Assembly (NCBI GenBank): GCA_945905925.1
Contig: CAMDQN010000031.1
Coordinates: forward strand, 1 to 53,177
Direction: 5' to 3'
Source of the DNA: Singulisphaera sp. GP187
Lineage (GTDB): Bacteria; Planctomycetota; Planctomycetia; Gemmatales; Gemmataceae
Length of the DNA stretch: 53,177 nucleotides
Under the pieces are notes generated by a model. It saw nothing but the letters and a program-made list of their open reading frames with translations, had not been told where the DNA came from and searched no databases. The position numbers and the translations under genes were made by a program. Of this stretch, positions 1 through 9,382 are shown piece after piece. Position 1 is the first letter of the stretch, and the number at the start of each line of letters is the position of its first letter.

Positions 1-81
1 GGAACCCTTGAGCTTCTTGATCACCTCGGACAGCGTGGCTCGCTCCGCATCCGTGAGCCGAACGATATACTTCTTCTGCAT
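1..81 (-). CDS. IS630-type transposase, N-terminal fragment (cut by window edge)
   Basis: The complement reads an ATG at 81-79 followed by 27 open codons up to the window edge, starting MQKKYIVRLTDAERATL. This resembles the N-terminal helix-turn-helix lead-in of IS630-family transposases that are abundant in Gemmata-like genomes; the family call is from recall. A GGAGG ribosome binding site lies about 8 bases upstream of the ATG. Only the beginning is visible, so it cannot be said whether the element is intact. The left or right terminal repeat was not identified in the 97 bases before the next gene. Confidence 0.6.
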   Translation of the reverse strand, partial: MQKKYIVRLTDAERATLSEVIKKLKGS

Positions 82-178
82 GGCCGAACCTCCAGGGTAC
101 GACCATCATCCCGAAAACATGAGATCACGAACACCCTAATTCGTTAACCTGACGTTGCACTAGTTCAAGGAGTCACAC

Positions 179-1615
179 ATGAACCGCCTTCTCTGCGAGT
201 TCGGCGCGGTGCTTCTGCTCAGTCCTTGCGCGGACGCGGCCAACGCGCCCAAGAAGCCCAATGTCGTGCTCGTGATGGCCGACGATCAGGGTTGGGGCGA
301 CATGGCCTACAACGGTCACCCGCACGTGAAGACACCGAACTTCGACGCGATGGCGAAGGAAGCGATCCGGTTCGACCGGTTTCACTCCGCGGCACCGGTG
401 TGTTCGCCAACGCGGGCCAGCGTGATGACCGGTCGCACCCCGAACCGCATGGGCACGTTCAAGTGGGGCCACCCGATCCGTCCCCAAGAGACGACCATCG
501 CTCAAGTGCTGAAAGCGGCCGGTTACCGCACTGGGCACTTCGGGAAGTGGCACCTCGGTTCAGTGCAGAAAGACGGACTCGCCACGCCCGGCAAGTGCGG
601 GTTCGACGAGTGGGTCTCTGCCCCCAACTTCTTCGACATCGACCCGGTACTCAGCGACCGCGGGAAGGCGGTCGAGTTCAAGGGCGACAGTTCGGACGTG
701 ACTGCCGACCTTGCGGTGAAGTTCCTCCGCGACTGCGCCGCGAAGAAGAACCCGTTCCTCGCGGTGGTGTGGTTCGGGTCGCCGCACAACCCGCACAAAG
801 CGTTGCCGGAGGACAGCAAGCTCTACGCCGACCGGCCCGCGGCGGAGCGCGACTTCCTCGGCGAGATCACCGCGATGGACCGCGCCTTCGGCCGCATTCG
901 CGGCGAGATCAAGAAACTCGGACTCACGGACGACACCATTCTTTGGTACTGCTCGGACAACGGCGCGCTCCCGAAGCTCGGCTCCGCGGGGAACAGTCGC
1001 GGGAACAAGGGGCAAGTGTACGAGGGCGGGTTGCTCGTTCCGGCGCTGCTCGAATGGCCCTTTCGGTATCCGAAGCCCCGCGTGATCAACGTTCCGTGTG
1101 TCACGTCCGATATCTACCCGACGGTGCTGGAGTGGACCGGCGCAAAGGCCGACAAGCAACCGCCCCTCGACGGCACCAGCCTTGTGTCGCTGCTCAACGG
1201 GAAAGTTACGACGCGAGCGAAACCGATCGGATTCTGGGATCACCCGACGCCCGGTGTCGGAACGCCGACCAAGCAATGGATGGACGATCTGCTCGCCGCG
1301 CAGAAAGCCGGTCGCGAGCCGACCGACCCACAACAGTTGTTCAGCAACGCGGGCAAGATCACAACGAAGCACCCGCTGGACAAGTTCCCGGGGCACTCCG
1401 CGTGGCTCGACGGATCGTGGAAGTTACACCGGATCGAGAACGCGAAGTCCGATGGCGTGAAGTGGGAGCTGTACGACCTCGCCACCGACCCGAAGGAAGC
1501 ACGCGACCTGTTGGCAACCGAACCGAAGCGCGCGGAGGCGATGAAGAAAGACGTGGCCGCGTGGCTCGAATCGGTCGTCCGCAGTCTCAACGGCGAAGAC
1601 TACCCTTCCAAGTGA
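179..1615 (+). CDS. Sulfatase (arylsulfatase family)
   Basis: A 478-residue secreted sulfatase that would hydrolyse sulfate esters, probably from sulfated polysaccharides. The first 22 residues form a signal peptide ending near ADAANA. The metal-binding motif MADDQGWGD lies at about 33-41. The Cys-type maturation motif CSPTR, whose Cys (about residue 75) is converted to formylglycine, is followed by ASVMTGR. Further family motifs are GHFGKWHLG and the C-terminal region ending in WELYDLATDPKEARDL. AAGGAG precedes the ATG at good spacing. The next gene begins 7 bases after the stop, so the two are probably one operon. The substrate cannot be told from sequence. Confidence 0.93.
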   Translation: MNRLLCEFGAVLLLSPCADAANAPKKPNVVLVMADDQGWGDMAYNGHPHVKTPNFDAMAKEAIRFDRFHSAAPVCSPTRASVMTGRTPNRMGTFKWGHPIRPQETTIAQVLKAAGYRTGHFGKWHLGSVQKDGLATPGKCGFDEWVSAPNFFDIDPVLSDRGKAVEFKGDSSDVTADLAVKFLRDCAAKKNPFLAVVWFGSPHNPHKALPEDSKLYADRPAAERDFLGEITAMDRAFGRIRGEIKKLGLTDDTILWYCSDNGALPKLGSAGNSRGNKGQVYEGGLLVPALLEWPFRYPKPRVINVPCVTSDIYPTVLEWTGAKADKQPPLDGTSLVSLLNGKVTTRAKPIGFWDHPTPGVGTPTKQWMDDLLAAQKAGREPTDPQQLFSNAGKITTKHPLDKFPGHSAWLDGSWKLHRIENAKSDGVKWELYDLATDPKEARDLLATEPKRAEAMKKDVAAWLESVVRSLNGEDYPSK

Positions 1616-1622
1616 GGACACC

Positions 1623-3059
1623 ATGAGCGAGAAACGGAAACCGGGCGGCAGGCAGTCGCGGCGCGCGTTCATCGCGGGGGCGACGGTCGTCGCGGTCGCG
1701 TCGGTCGCAAATGGCGCGGATGCGCCCACGCACCGCCAAGCCAGTGGCGTGAAGGTCGGTGAGGTGACCGACACGACCGCAGTGGTATGGGCGCGGCTCA
1801 CGGCGAGCGCGACGCGGAACACCGACGGAACGAAGATCGTCGGTAAGGGTGCCAAGGAAGACGCGCCGCTGACGGACGCGGAGGTTCACAAACTGCACTG
1901 TGCCTGCCCCGGCGCCGCCGGGCGCGTTCGCGTGCGCTACGGGAGCAAGCCCGACCTGACCGACGCGAAAGCAACCGCGTGGGTGGACGTGACCGAGAAG
2001 ACCGACTTCACGCACCAGTTCGCGCTCACCGGTTTGCCCGCCGATTCCGTGGTTCATTACGCGGTGGACACTACCGACCCGAAGCAGACGCCGCACGGAT
2101 CGCTCACCGGGTCGTTCCGCACCGCGGTGAAACCCGATGCCGAAGCCGAGGTCGCGTTCGCGGTCGTCACGTGCCAGATGTACGCGGACCTCGACCACGC
2201 CGACGGGTTCCACATCTACAACGCCATTCGAGAACTGGCGCCCAGGTTCGTCGCGTTCACCGGCGACAACGTGTACTACGACAACGAGCGCCCGCGAGCC
2301 GTCACCCCGGCGCTCGCGCGCTACCACTGGGAGCGGATGTACAGCCTCCCGCGACACGCCGAGCTGCTCCGCACGTTCGCCACGTACTGGGAGAAGGACG
2401 ACCACGACACGCTCAAGGACGACTCGTGGACCGGTCAGAAGATGGGCGACTTGACGTTCGAGGAAGGACAACGCATCTTCCGGCAACAGGTGCCGATGGG
2501 CGAGACGATCTACCGCACCTTCCGCTGGGGGAAGTTCCTGCAAGTGTGGTTCACCGACGGCCGCGACTTCCGCTCGCCGAACTCGATGAAGGACGGACCC
2601 GAGAAAACCATCTGGGGCAAGGAACAAAAGGCGTGGTTGTTCCGCACGCTGAAGGAAAGCGACGCGGCCTGGAAGGTACTCGTCACGCCGACGCCGATGG
2701 TCGGCCCGGACCGCGCGAACAAGGGCGACAACCACGCGAACAAGTCGTTCCAGACCGAGGGCGACGAGGCGCGGGCGTTCTTCAAGAAGCACGTTCCGAA
2801 CAACGCGTTCACCGTCTGCGGCGACCGGCACTGGCAGTACCACTCGGTCCACCCCGAGAGCGGCTTGAACGAGTTCTCGATTGGCGGGGCCAGCGACGCG
2901 CACGCGGGCGGCACGCCCGGTGAGAACAAGGACTACCACAAGTTCCACCGCGTGAAGGGCGGCTTCCTGTCGGTAACCGCCCGCGCGAAGTCGATCGTGT
3001 TCCGGCACCACGACGTAAACGGCAAGGTGGTCTACGCGTACGAAGCCAAGAGCGTGTGA
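1623..3059 (+). CDS. PhoD-like alkaline phosphatase/phosphodiesterase, Tat-exported
   Basis: A 478-residue metallophosphoesterase of the PhoD group, which cleaves phosphate mono- or diesters outside the cytoplasm. A twin-arginine signal (SRRAFIAGA) is at about 12-20, followed by a hydrophobic stretch. An N-terminal Ig-like region (KVGEVTDTTAVVWARL) is typical of PhoD. The metal site motifs are GDNVYYDNERP at about 212, the DDHD block at about 258 and CGDRHWQYHS at about 398. It starts 7 bases after the sulfatase stop, with GAGGA upstream, so it is likely co-transcribed. Together the pair suggests release of sulfate and phosphate from external polymers. The substrate is inferred, not shown. 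Confidence 0.9.
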   Translation: MSEKRKPGGRQSRRAFIAGATVVAVASVANGADAPTHRQASGVKVGEVTDTTAVVWARLTASATRNTDGTKIVGKGAKEDAPLTDAEVHKLHCACPGAAGRVRVRYGSKPDLTDAKATAWVDVTEKTDFTHQFALTGLPADSVVHYAVDTTDPKQTPHGSLTGSFRTAVKPDAEAEVAFAVVTCQMYADLDHADGFHIYNAIRELAPRFVAFTGDNVYYDNERPRAVTPALARYHWERMYSLPRHAELLRTFATYWEKDDHDTLKDDSWTGQKMGDLTFEEGQRIFRQQVPMGETIYRTFRWGKFLQVWFTDGRDFRSPNSMKDGPEKTIWGKEQKAWLFRTLKESDAAWKVLVTPTPMVGPDRANKGDNHANKSFQTEGDEARAFFKKHVPNNAFTVCGDRHWQYHSVHPESGLNEFSIGGASDAHAGGTPGENKDYHKFHRVKGGFLSVTARAKSIVFRHHDVNGKVVYAYEAKSV

Positions 3060-3075
3060 CGCCGTCGTCCCGGTC

Positions 3076-3732
3076 CTACGCTTTGCCCAGCACGAGATCG
3101 ACGACCCAGCACCCGCGAACGTGCGTCTGCTTCGCGTCGCGGCAGTGGTTCAGGATGTCGTCGGAGTCGCAGTCGGCGTCTTGGAGCGCATCCGCGAGAA
3201 TGGGCATCGCTCTAAATTCGCGCGAATCGTACATCTGCCGCGCGAGCAGAACCGCCGTTTCGGTGCGCCACGAAGGTGAAAAGGAGATGGGGCGAAATGG
3301 GTTCCCGATGATGTCGCGAAATACGGGGAACAGCGTTCGTCGAGCGCCTTGATCTGCGATACCTTCCGCAATAATGAGCGATTCGATAACGTGGCAAACG
3401 GTCCCAATGACCGCGTTCTCTGAAGCCGCTACTTGAATGCCGAACAGCGCGTGTTCGACACCGCCATCAATCAGCGGACTGCTTGGCGCGTACAACTCAT
3501 TCCGAAGGACAACGAGCGACTGTCGCGATCGCCGCAGCGCGGCCTTCGTCTTTCCCGTATCCGCGAAGGTCTCGGCGACTTCAAGGGCAGCATGGGCAGC
3601 GGGATAGTTGATCCACTCTCCGAGTACGCGACACGTGGCTACGGCCAGCAATCGCTGGCGACGCGGGCTTGACGCGCCAACAAGATGGCGAATCTCGCTT
3701 TCGCTGATTGCGAACCACTCCTCTTCCGTCAT
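3076..3732 (-). CDS. Conserved Gemmata-type hypothetical protein
   Basis: A 218-residue protein with no signal peptide or membrane segment. It starts MTEEEWFAIS and contains a helix-rich part with RRQRLLAVATCRVLGEW and AALEVAETFADTG, then LLARQMYDSREF and ends near HCRDAKQTHVRGCWVVD. This layout matches a family I recall as common and paralogous in Gemmataceae, often found near TIGR02996-domain proteins; that assignment is from memory. The function is unknown. It is convergent with the PhoD gene, 16 bases from its stop, and divergent from the dihydrouridine synthase gene. Confidence 0.75.
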   Translation of the reverse strand: MTEEEWFAISESEIRHLVGASSPRRQRLLAVATCRVLGEWINYPAAHAALEVAETFADTGKTKAALRRSRQSLVVLRNELYAPSSPLIDGGVEHALFGIQVAASENAVIGTVCHVIESLIIAEGIADQGARRTLFPVFRDIIGNPFRPISFSPSWRTETAVLLARQMYDSREFRAMPILADALQDADCDSDDILNHCRDAKQTHVRGCWVVDLVLGKA

Positions 3733-3807
3733 CGTCCGTTCCTCGGTGGCGCGCTCGCCTTCGGCTTGCGACTAACCGGCCGCGCCGACCTGTTGTAAGT
3801 TAACCAC

Positions 3808-4914
3808 ATGACGACCGAACCCGCCATCATTCCGCAACCACCGGCGTTCTACAAGGAGCCGCTGTCCGTCGGGACCGTGCCACTCGTGTCGCGGTTCAAC
3901 CTCGCGCCGCTCGCGGGGTACACCAACCTTCCGTTCCGACTTTCCATCCGCGAACTCGGTGGCGTCGGACTCTGCACTACCGACCTCGTTAACGCTCGCG
4001 CGATCGTTGACGGCATCCAGAAGACGATGATCCTGCTCGCCACCGACCCGGCCGAGCGCCCGCTGTTCGTGCAAATCTTCGGCTCGAAGGCGAACGAAAT
4101 GGCCGGGGCCGCGAAGTGGCTCGTCGAACGCGGACTCGCCGACGGTATCGACATCAACATGGGCTGCCCGGTTCGCAAAGTCGTCAAGACCGGCGGCGGG
4201 TCGTCGATGATGTGCGACACCACCGGAGCGACCGTCGATCTGGTGCGGCAAGTCGTCGAAGCCGTGCAGGTTCCCATCAGCGTGAAGATGCGCCTCGGTT
4301 GGGACGACGACAACCTGAGTGCTCCCTACTTCGCGCGAGAGTTCGAGAAGGTTGGTGTCGCGGCGGTCACGATCCACGGGCGCACGCGCGAACAGGGCTT
4401 CGCCGGCGGCGTGAACCACGACGGCATCCGGCGCGTGGTCGAAGCGGTCGAAAAGATCCCGGTGTTCGGCAACGGCGACGTGCGCTCGATTCAGGACGCG
4501 GCCCGCATGATCAGCGACACCGGCTGTCACGGCATCGCCATTGGGCGCGGCGCGCTCGCGAACCCGTGGGTGTTCCGGCAATTCGATTCGTGGGTGCGCA
4601 CGGGCGATCCCGGGCCGCGAGCCAGTTATTCCGAACGTCTCGCGTTCATGCGCCTCCACTTGCGCCGACTGGTCGAATGGAAAGGCAGCGAGAAACATGG
4701 GTGCGTCCACTTCCGCAAGGTCGCGACGTGGTACACGAAGGCGCTGCGGTTCCCGAAGAAAGTTCAGCAGCGCCTGGTGATGCTCTCGGGCCTCACGGAG
4801 TTCGAGGACGTTATTTCGCCGTTCGCAGGCGGCCCCGCGCCCGACGGTTGGACCGACTACGACGCGCATCAGGCGCACGTCGCGGTGCCCACCGGACCGA
4901 TCGCGCATTGGTGA
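3808..4914 (+). CDS. dusB: tRNA-dihydrouridine synthase (DusB/NifR3 family)
   Basis: A 368-residue flavoenzyme that reduces specific uridines of tRNA to dihydrouridine. The FMN-binding barrel begins at [14 protein letters not shown], about residue 31. [18 protein letters not shown] carries the catalytic Cys at about 120. Later come the active-site strand TIHGRTREQ and the phosphate-binding GNGDVRS and [11 protein letters not shown]. Length and motif order fit the DusB branch. The exact branch (A, B or C) would need a tree. No strong ribosome binding site is visible before the ATG. Confidence 0.9.
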   Translation: MTTEPAIIPQPPAFYKEPLSVGTVPLVSRFNLAPLAGYTNLPFRLSIRELGGVGLCTTDLVNARAIVDGIQKTMILLATDPAERPLFVQIFGSKANEMAGAAKWLVERGLADGIDINMGCPVRKVVKTGGGSSMMCDTTGATVDLVRQVVEAVQVPISVKMRLGWDDDNLSAPYFAREFEKVGVAAVTIHGRTREQGFAGGVNHDGIRRVVEAVEKIPVFGNGDVRSIQDAARMISDTGCHGIAIGRGALANPWVFRQFDSWVRTGDPGPRASYSERLAFMRLHLRRLVEWKGSEKHGCVHFRKVATWYTKALRFPKKVQQRLVMLSGLTEFEDVISPFAGGPAPDGWTDYDAHQAHVAVPTGPIAHW

Positions 4915-5011
4915 AGAATCGGTGGCCATGCTGGGATCACCGCTAAACTTCTGGACGCTTTGCCTGTATCATTTCCTTGCACTGCCAACCCTAGCACTCT
5001 GGAGAACCCAC

Positions 5012-6070
5012 ATGACTTCGCTTCAGTCGCTGGCCGCGTCCGGCACCAAGTTGTGGCTCGATTCCGTGGACCCGGACCTCATCAAGTCGAACCGCGAACA
5101 AGGGGCCACCGGCGCGACCTCCAACCCCATCATCATCTCGGACCTGCTGAAGACCGGTCGGTTCGATGCCGACATGAAGACTTTCTTCGCTGCCGGACAC
5201 GACGACGAAGCCGTCGCGTGGGCGATGACCGACAAACTCGTCAAGAACGCGCAAGACGTATTCACCGGTGTGTCGGCCGACACGAAGGGCGACGACGGCT
5301 GGGTGAGCTTCGAACTGGACCCGTTGCTCGAAGACAAGGCGCAAACGCGGAACACCGCGGAGCGCTCGGCCGAGTACATCCGGCTCGGGAAGAAGTGGTC
5401 GGCCGGACACAAGAACCGGATGATCAAAGTGCCGGCCACGCCCGGCGGCCTCGGCGCCGTTGAAGAGTTGGTCGCGTCCGGAGTCGCGGTGAACATCACA
5501 CTCATCTTCAGCGAACGGCAGTACATCTTGGCCCGCGACGCGGTGTATCGGGCCGTTCAGCGCCGCACCGACAAAGAGAACGTGAAGACCGTTTACAGCA
5601 TCTTCGTGAGCCGCGTGGACGTGTACACCGAGACGCACGTCCCGAACCTCATCCCGGCCGCACAGGGGCTGGTTGGGATCGTGAACGCGAAGCGCATCTG
5701 GAAGATGAACAAGGATTTCTGGGCCAACAAGGGACTGGCACGCAATCAAGAAATGATCTTCGCGAGTACCGGCACCAAGAAGATGAAGGACGGCAGCACG
5801 CCGCCCGCGTGGAAGTACGTCGAGGCGCTCGCGGGTTCGGACATCGAGACCAACCCACCGAAGACGAATGAGGACGTGCAGAAGTCCGGACGGATGTTCA
5901 CCAAGCAGGTGGATCAACTCCCGCCGACCGATGTGCTCGCCGACATCGACGCGAAGGTGGACATGAAGAAACTGGAAGAGACGCTGATGAGTGAAGGGTT
6001 GGCCAAGTTCGCCGACCCGCACAAGGAGTTGCTCGCGTTGATCACCAAGAAGCGGGCCGAACTGAAGTAA
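5012..6070 (+). CDS. tal: Transaldolase
   Basis: A 352-residue transaldolase of the pentose phosphate pathway, transferring a dihydroxyacetone unit between sugar phosphates. Motifs seen are [12 protein letters not shown], the loop GATSNPIII, the Schiff-base lysine in [11 protein letters not shown] at about 139, and [16 protein letters not shown]. The open frame extends 30 codons further upstream, but the ATG at 5012 is chosen because CTGGAG lies just before it and the extension has no family similarity. The gene ends directly against an 18-bp inverted repeat at 6071. Confidence 0.93.
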   Translation: MTSLQSLAASGTKLWLDSVDPDLIKSNREQGATGATSNPIIISDLLKTGRFDADMKTFFAAGHDDEAVAWAMTDKLVKNAQDVFTGVSADTKGDDGWVSFELDPLLEDKAQTRNTAERSAEYIRLGKKWSAGHKNRMIKVPATPGGLGAVEELVASGVAVNITLIFSERQYILARDAVYRAVQRRTDKENVKTVYSIFVSRVDVYTETHVPNLIPAAQGLVGIVNAKRIWKMNKDFWANKGLARNQEMIFASTGTKKMKDGSTPPAWKYVEALAGSDIETNPPKTNEDVQKSGRMFTKQVDQLPPTDVLADIDAKVDMKKLEETLMSEGLAKFADPHKELLALITKKRAELK

Positions 6071-6118
6071 TTTGTAGGGTGGGTCGAGGCGGCTTTCCGG
6101 CTCGACCCACCCTACAAA
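6071..6118. repeat. GTAG...CTAC inverted repeat (REPIN-like), possible terminator
   Basis: Two perfect 18-base arms, 6071-6088 and 6101-6118, read TTTGTAGGGTGGGTCGAG and its complement around a 12-base loop. The repeat begins with the base after the transaldolase stop codon TAA. The core runs from GTAG to CTAC, as in REP doublets. Folded in RNA it would act as a terminator for transaldolase, and for the tRNA-Cys unit coming from the other side. Confidence 0.75.
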
Positions 6119-6127
6119 AACAAGAAA

Positions 6128-6196
6128 AGACGCCGTTGGGAGTTGAACCCACACCGAACGCTTTGCAGGCGTTCGCCCGACCCGTCGGTCGGCGTC
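6128..6196 (-). tRNA. trnC: tRNA-Cys (anticodon GCA)
   Basis: The complement folds into a cloverleaf. The 7-bp acceptor stem GACGCCG/CGGCGTC is at 6190-6196 and 6129-6135. The anticodon arm has loop CTGCAAA, giving GCA. The T loop is TTCAACT, with four of five T-stem pairs. The discriminator base is U (complement of 6128), as expected for tRNA-Cys. CCA is not encoded. The D arm is unusually short, about 11 bases, which makes the molecule about 69 bases long. It lies 18 bases after the end of the small gene at 6215-6481, on the same strand. Confidence 0.85.
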
Positions 6197-6214
6197 GTTG
6201 TTGTTTGGGCCGCG

Positions 6215-6481
6215 TCAGTTTTTCGACGCGGTCTCGTCGTCGCCGGTGGCTCGCAAGTGCGCCTTGCTCAGCGCGTGGAAGTCTGGGACTTCGCAGGCCG
6301 GAAGCCGCGTCGTGCCGGCTCCGAGAACGACCCAACCGTCGTCCCACGTGCCGTTCTCACGCAACTTCACGATGCGCCCCACCGTCGCATACGGTTCGGG
6401 AATCCACGACACGAGCACCAACTCACCCGTTTCGACGCGTTTGACTAATCGGCACTGGCGATAGAACACTTCCCGGGCCAT
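6215..6481 (-). CDS. Small conserved-looking protein between two tRNA-Cys genes
   Basis: An 88-residue protein beginning MAREVFYRQCRLVKR, with a beta-rich core (GELVLVSWIPEPYATVGRIV and GTWDDGWVVLGAG) and a charged C-terminus. It has no signal peptide or membrane segment. An ATG two codons upstream (6487) is possible, but GGAG sits about 6 bases before the ATG at 6481, which favours this start. The gene is enclosed by tRNA-like genes 20 and 18 bases away on the same strand, so it probably belongs to one tRNA-mRNA-tRNA transcript. I do not recognise the family; the pattern suggests a small beta-barrel. Confidence 0.7.
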   Translation of the reverse strand: MAREVFYRQCRLVKRVETGELVLVSWIPEPYATVGRIVKLRENGTWDDGWVVLGAGTTRLPACEVPDFHALSKAHLRATGDDETASKN

Positions 6482-6501
6482 CGGCATCTCCGCTGAAAAA
6501 G

Positions 6502-6572
6502 TGTCCCCACCAGGAATCGAACTGGGTCCGCAACCTTTGCAGAATTGCGTGCATCCACTACACCCCGAGGAC
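6502..6572 (-). tRNA. Divergent tRNA-Cys-like gene (anticodon GCA)
   Basis: The complement starts GTCCTCGGGGTGTAGTGG and folds with a 7-bp acceptor stem containing two wobble pairs. A D arm carries GTAGTGGAT. The anticodon arm, with stem CAATT/GGTTG and loop CTGCAAA, reads GCA. The T loop is TTCGATT. Two of the five T-stem pairs are mismatched and the discriminator is A, not the U that cysteinyl-tRNA synthetase prefers. It is therefore either a decayed copy or a specialised tRNA. It lies upstream of the 88-residue gene on the same strand. Confidence 0.55.
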
Positions 6573-6645
6573 GGGTACGCGAGGAAAGATGCGGGACATG
6601 GGCGCGAGGTTCGCGCCGGAAATGTTACAGCCGCACAACGCGGCG

Positions 6646-8460
6646 TCACGGAACTTCTTCTCGGCGCTCGTCGCCGCGCAGTACGCGCACCGCGCACCCC
6701 GCCCAAAGCGCGAGCAACAGGAACGTGTCCAGCGGGTACTTCACGCCTGTGTCGCCCTTCACGCGAGGAACGGTGGGGGTGCCGCCCGATTCGGTCGCGG
6801 GGGTCGCGTAGTAGCCGACACCGAACGTCGCTTCCAGGGCCATCCCGCTCAACGAATTCTCCAACACGAACAACATCACCAGAATTGTGAACGGGAACGA
6901 GTTCACGTAACCGAGCATCCGCGCGCCGAACGGCTTCGGGGGATCCGGCGGGATCAGTTCGCGTGTAATGGGTGGTCCGGTGCCAGGCGCCCCGAGCGTT
7001 AATCCGAACGCGCCGGTGCGCACAAGTCGCTGCGGGTCGGCCAACAGCACTGCCAGAGCCACCGACGCGAGCAGCACGTCGTAGTACATGAACCGGTAAC
7101 ACGTCAGGTACGCGCCGAGGAATAGCAACCCGGCGCTCAGTCCAGTGGTTCGTGACCGGTCGCCGCGTGCCAGATAGATGAGTACCGTTCCGCCGAACAC
7201 CACCGCCCACAGCGCCCAGCCCAAGCCGTTGCCGAGGGGAGTTTCGCGCTCGGCTTGCGGTTTGGTGAAGTCGTAGAGGGCGCGCCGTGGGATGCCGTGC
7301 AGGTCGCGGCTCAGGTGAATCCAGTTGTCGTTCACCTTGTACAGCGCGGCCGCTTCCTTCCCGACTTCGAGCCACTTGAACCATGTGTCCAGCCCGACGA
7401 ACGGGAGCGTGAGCGCGCCGAGGGTCGCGCCGGTCAGCACCATCGAGAAGCAGAACCGCCACTTCCGCATCAAAAGCGGCACGAGGAAGAACGACATCGC
7501 CCACACCGGCTTGAACGCGAACAACCCCCACACCATCCCGCCCGCAACCGGATATCCGCGACTCGTCAGCGCCCAACCCCAAATGAGAATGCACAGCGAG
7601 AGCGTCGGGTTCTGGCCGAGATCGAGCGCTCCCCGTGTGCCTGGGAATACCAGCAGGCACAATGTCGCGACTGACCACCAGACGCGACCACGTGTGAGTA
7701 CCTTCACGCCAAGACCGCTCAGCAGAATCATGCACAGGCTGAACGCCTGGAAAACGCGGTACGCGTGCTGCGGATTCTCGATGAGACCAAGCGGGGCGTA
7801 GAAGAGAGCGTGAACGGGCGGGTACAGCGGTCCGCCGATGACCGGCTTGTTCACATTCGCGACGGTCTCCTCCGTGACAACTGGTTTGTGCTCTTCCAGC
7901 GAGAGCGCGACGAAGGGGTTCCCACCCGGGGCTTGCAGGAGCGGTGCGGCAGTTGCTCCGCCGACGGTTCGCCAGTCCTTCGCAGGTTCCTTGTCGCCCC
8001 CCATGAACCAGTCCATGAGGTTGTCGGCGTCGTGATTGAGGGTGTCGTCCGATGCGGTCGAGGTCGTCAGGTGGCGCGGCACCGACGGCCCGCTGCGCTG
8101 CGCCGGGGACTCGGCCGAATCGGGGTACGCGACGCGCAGCACCTGCCACTGCCGCTGCCGGTGGTAGAGTTCGTGCCCGTTTCCGGTGACGAGCATACGG
8201 CCCATGAGCCACTGCCCGCCGAAGTCGATTTGCGCGTGCCCGGCGTTGCCGCCGGCGCGGACGCGCGAAGTGGGAAGGTGCGGTGAGTTGTCGAACCAAC
8301 TGAGCGCGCGGTGGGTGAAGAACGCGCCAACGACGAGGACGATGAGCCACATCAGCGCGGCACGGGCGCGACGCGAACCGAGCCACGACCACAGCCGCGC
8401 CGGGATGACGTAATCGCTACCAGTCGACGAAGGAGGAGTAGAACTCACGCGGTCGGCCAC
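6646..8460 (-). CDS. Integral membrane glycosyltransferase, GT87/DUF2029 type
   Basis: A 604-residue protein with about ten membrane segments, beginning with [19 protein letters not shown] at about 36. A periplasmic loop includes the [20 protein letters not shown] region. Later blocks [12 protein letters not shown] and [18 protein letters not shown] resemble polyprenyl-phosphate-dependent mannosyl/glucosyltransferases of the GT87 family. The likely role is transfer of a sugar from a polyprenyl phosphate donor on the outer face of the membrane. Its start overlaps the end of dapF by 16 bases, indicating co-transcription. The family call rests on the membrane pattern and recalled motifs. Confidence 0.75.
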   Translation of the reverse strand: MADRVSSTPPSSTGSDYVIPARLWSWLGSRRARAALMWLIVLVVGAFFTHRALSWFDNSPHLPTSRVRAGGNAGHAQIDFGGQWLMGRMLVTGNGHELYHRQRQWQVLRVAYPDSAESPAQRSGPSVPRHLTTSTASDDTLNHDADNLMDWFMGGDKEPAKDWRTVGGATAAPLLQAPGGNPFVALSLEEHKPVVTEETVANVNKPVIGGPLYPPVHALFYAPLGLIENPQHAYRVFQAFSLCMILLSGLGVKVLTRGRVWWSVATLCLLVFPGTRGALDLGQNPTLSLCILIWGWALTSRGYPVAGGMVWGLFAFKPVWAMSFFLVPLLMRKWRFCFSMVLTGATLGALTLPFVGLDTWFKWLEVGKEAAALYKVNDNWIHLSRDLHGIPRRALYDFTKPQAERETPLGNGLGWALWAVVFGGTVLIYLARGDRSRTTGLSAGLLFLGAYLTCYRFMYYDVLLASVALAVLLADPQRLVRTGAFGLTLGAPGTGPPITRELIPPDPPKPFGARMLGYVNSFPFTILVMLFVLENSLSGMALEATFGVGYYATPATESGGTPTVPRVKGDTGVKYPLDTFLLLALWAGCAVRVLRGDERREEVP

Positions 8461-9299
8461 TCGCCGGTGAACACTTCTGTGGCCGGGCCGGTCATGTACA
8501 CGCAGTTATCGGCTTCGGACCATTCCAGTTCGAGGTCGCCACCGGGCAGGTGCGCGAGCAGCTTGCGAGCAGTCTTCCCGGTCAGCACACCGGCGACGCA
8601 CACCGCACACGCCCCGGTGCCACACGCGAGCGTGATCCCGCTGCCGCGCTCCCACGTCCGCATCGTGACTTCGTTCGGGGAATGCACCTTTACGAAGTGC
8701 GCGTTGATGCGCCGCGGGAACGCTTCGTGGTTTTCGATTTGCGGGCCGAGTTGAGCGACCGGATCGCGCGACTTGGTCTGGAAGTACTCGTCCCCGACGT
8801 ACACAACCGCGTGTGGGTTGCCCATCGAAACACACGTCGCTCCGAACGCGACGCCATCGGCCACGAGCTTCGCGTTTACCGGCGGGTCGCCTGGGAGCGT
8901 GGTAGGAATCTTCGCGCTCTCGATGATCGGCTCGCCCATGTTCACGCGAACGCGAACCGCCTTCCCGTTCTGCACTTCGAGCGCAACCGTCAGCACGCCG
9001 CGACCGGTTTCGATCGCGAGCTTTGCCTTGGTTGCGATGCCGTGATCGTGAACGAACTTCGCGACGCACCGCAGCCCGTTGCCGCACATCTCGGACTCGG
9101 ATCCGTCCGCGTTGAACATCCGCATGCGGGCGTCGGCGCGCTCACTGGGGCAGATCAGGATGAGGCCGTCGGAGCCAATGCCGAAGTGCCGGTCGCTGAC
9201 CGCGATGGCGAGCACCGCGGGGTCGCTAGGCGGCTTCTGGCGCACGCAATCGACGTACACATAATCGTTGCCGATGCCGTGCATCTTCGTGAACCGCAT
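8445..9299 (-). CDS. dapF: Diaminopimelate epimerase
   Basis: A 284-residue enzyme converting LL- to meso-diaminopimelate for lysine and peptidoglycan synthesis. It starts [17 protein letters not shown], the family N-terminus; 32 upstream open codons lack similarity and are left out. The two catalytic cysteines are in [10 protein letters not shown] (about 75) and [10 protein letters not shown] (about 222). The intact enzyme agrees with the presence of peptidoglycan in planctomycetes. The following GT87 gene overlaps its 3' end by 16 bases. Confidence 0.95.
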   Translation of the reverse strand: MRFTKMHGIGNDYVYVDCVRQKPPSDPAVLAIAVSDRHFGIGSDGLILICPSERADARMRMFNADGSESEMCGNGLRCVAKFVHDHGIATKAKLAIETGRGVLTVALEVQNGKAVRVRVNMGEPIIESAKIPTTLPGDPPVNAKLVADGVAFGATCVSMGNPHAVVYVGDEYFQTKSRDPVAQLGPQIENHEAFPRRINAHFVKVHSPNEVTMRTWERGSGITLACGTGACAVCVAGVLTGKTARKLLAHLPGGDLELEWSEADNCVYMTGPATEVFTGEWPTA

Positions 9300-9382
9300 G
9301 ACGCTGCTCCGCGGGTGTGCGTTCAGGAATTGTAACGGAGCAGGGTGGGCCGAACAGTAGTAACGGTACTTAGAATTGGCGT

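Noticed and set aside
1587-3011. Long open frame on the - strand across the PhoD gene
   Set aside because: It is antisense to a gene with clear motifs; its Arg/Val-rich composition is what complementing high-GC codons produces.
4944-4972. Possible promoter before transaldolase
   Set aside because: TATCAT at 4967-4972 fits a -10 box but no acceptable -35 hexamer lies 16-18 bases upstream.
4991-6154. 387-residue open frame on the - strand
   Set aside because: Antisense to transaldolase; no motif, and it crosses the inverted repeat and the tRNA-Cys.
6215-8392. 725-residue open frame on the - strand
   Set aside because: It joins a frame-shifted shadow of the GT87 gene to the real 88-residue gene and passes through the tRNA-like gene at 6502-6572. 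Only the last 88 codons are accepted.
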